A stretch of DNA of 13,633 bases from an uncultured Spirochaetaceae bacterium. Its GTDB lineage: Bacteria; Spirochaetota; Spirochaetia; Treponematales; Treponemataceae. The notes beneath the pieces are model-generated. The model worked only from the letters and a program-made list of their open reading frames with translations, was not told the origin of the DNA and ran no database searches. The stretch is from assembly GCA_902796985.1 (NCBI GenBank), contig CADBRC010000168.1, forward strand, positions 1 to 13,633. The letters run 5' to 3'. The translations under genes were made by a program, and so were the position numbers. Shown in pieces: positions 13,243 to 13,633 of the stretch (positions are counted from its first letter, which is position 1; the number at the start of each line of letters is the position of its first letter).

Positions 13243-13633
13243 ATGAAATGTTTCCGCTCGATCCTCATAATCATAGGGGTATCGCTCGCCGTCACCATCC
13301 TGCATTTATCCGGGATTTTCTCCTTTCTGGAAAACAAGACCTTTGACAGCCGGACCAAGTTCGCCGCGCCGTACAGCTATCCCTCACAGGACATCTGCTT
13401 CATCACGGTGGACCAGGAGAGCATAAACTGGGCCAGGCAGGAGATGGGATGGGGCTGGCCCTGGCCCCGTGCAGCCCTCGGCGACATCGTAAAATACATG
13501 AACATCGGCAATGCCGAGGCAATCGCATTTGATGTCCTTTTCACCGAGCCCTCGGTCTACGGGGACAGCGATGACAATGCCTTTGCGGATGCCTGCGCCG
13601 AATACGGAAAGGTCGTTCATGCGATGTATGCGG
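13243..13633 (+). CDS. CHASE2-domain receptor, N-terminal part (runs off the window)
   Basis: Open from ATG 13243 to the right edge, 130 codons, with GGGGAG nine bases upstream inside the end of the protease gene. The N-terminus has one membrane span (SILIIIGVSLAVTILHLSGIF), then a CHASE2 extracytoplasmic sensor: FLENKTFDSRTKF, DICFITVDQESINW, WGWPWPRAALGDIVKYM, AEAIAFDVLFTEPS and GDSDDNAFADACAEYG. CHASE2 is a periplasmic ligand-sensing domain, normally followed by three membrane helices and an output domain. In spirochetes the output is often a class III adenylate cyclase, which I would expect here but cannot see. The ligand is unknown. It is the third gene of the SH3-M48 operon, suggesting it senses a wall or envelope condition those proteins act on. 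Confidence 0.88.
   Translation, partial: MKCFRSILIIIGVSLAVTILHLSGIFSFLENKTFDSRTKFAAPYSYPSQDICFITVDQESINWARQEMGWGWPWPRAALGDIVKYMNIGNAEAIAFDVLFTEPSVYGDSDDNAFADACAEYGKVVHAMYA

Overview
The window looks like chromosomal DNA of a spirochete, most likely a host-associated Treponema with about 54% GC. This is inference from gene content: a lipoprotein-type LptC next to lptA/lptB and pyrG, a Treponema-style receptor adenylate cyclase with a C-terminal TPR-like tail, and a CHASE2 receptor gene. No rRNA or other species marker is present. Coding density is high, many genes overlap by a few bases, and no gap exceeds 300 bases. I see no IS element, phage gene, tRNA or CRISPR array.

Left part (1-4122). 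The 3' end of mnmG (tRNA wobble-uridine modification) runs rightward and converges on a leftward cluster pyrG-lptC-lptA-lptB. The lpt genes overlap one another and the end of pyrG, so they are probably one translationally coupled transcript. Between mnmG and lptB lie four perfectly periodic 23-bp tandem repeats able to form hairpins, plausibly a two-way terminator. PyrG is unusual: the catalytic Cys of its glutaminase domain is Asp, and three other glutaminase or GTP-response sites are altered. It may be a CTP synthase that uses free ammonia.

Middle part (4219-6497). Reading rightward, divergent from pyrG, is a two-gene unit: a membrane protein with two N-terminal zinc ribbons, and a secreted, membrane-tethered TPM-domain protein with a Gly/His tail.

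The most interesting locus (6592-11773) is a three-gene operon. It encodes a periplasmic family-3 amino-acid-binding protein without ABC partners, a 1203-residue fusion, and an aspartate/glutamate-type racemase overlapping the end of the fusion gene. The fusion joins a glutamate/aspartate:cation symporter (SDF) fold, a periplasmic dCache sensor, a HAMP-like segment and a class III adenylate cyclase. The SDF module keeps the acidic-amino-acid-binding Asp and Arg but has lost several Na+-coordinating positions. The dCache domain carries the full amino-acid-binding residue pattern. I propose an amino-acid 'transceptor' that couples acidic amino-acid sensing or uptake to cAMP, with the racemase interconverting the ligand.

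Right part (11830-13633). A near-consensus sigma70-type promoter drives an SH3-domain exported protein, an M48 metalloprotease (coupled by ATGA) and the start of a CHASE2 receptor that runs off the window.
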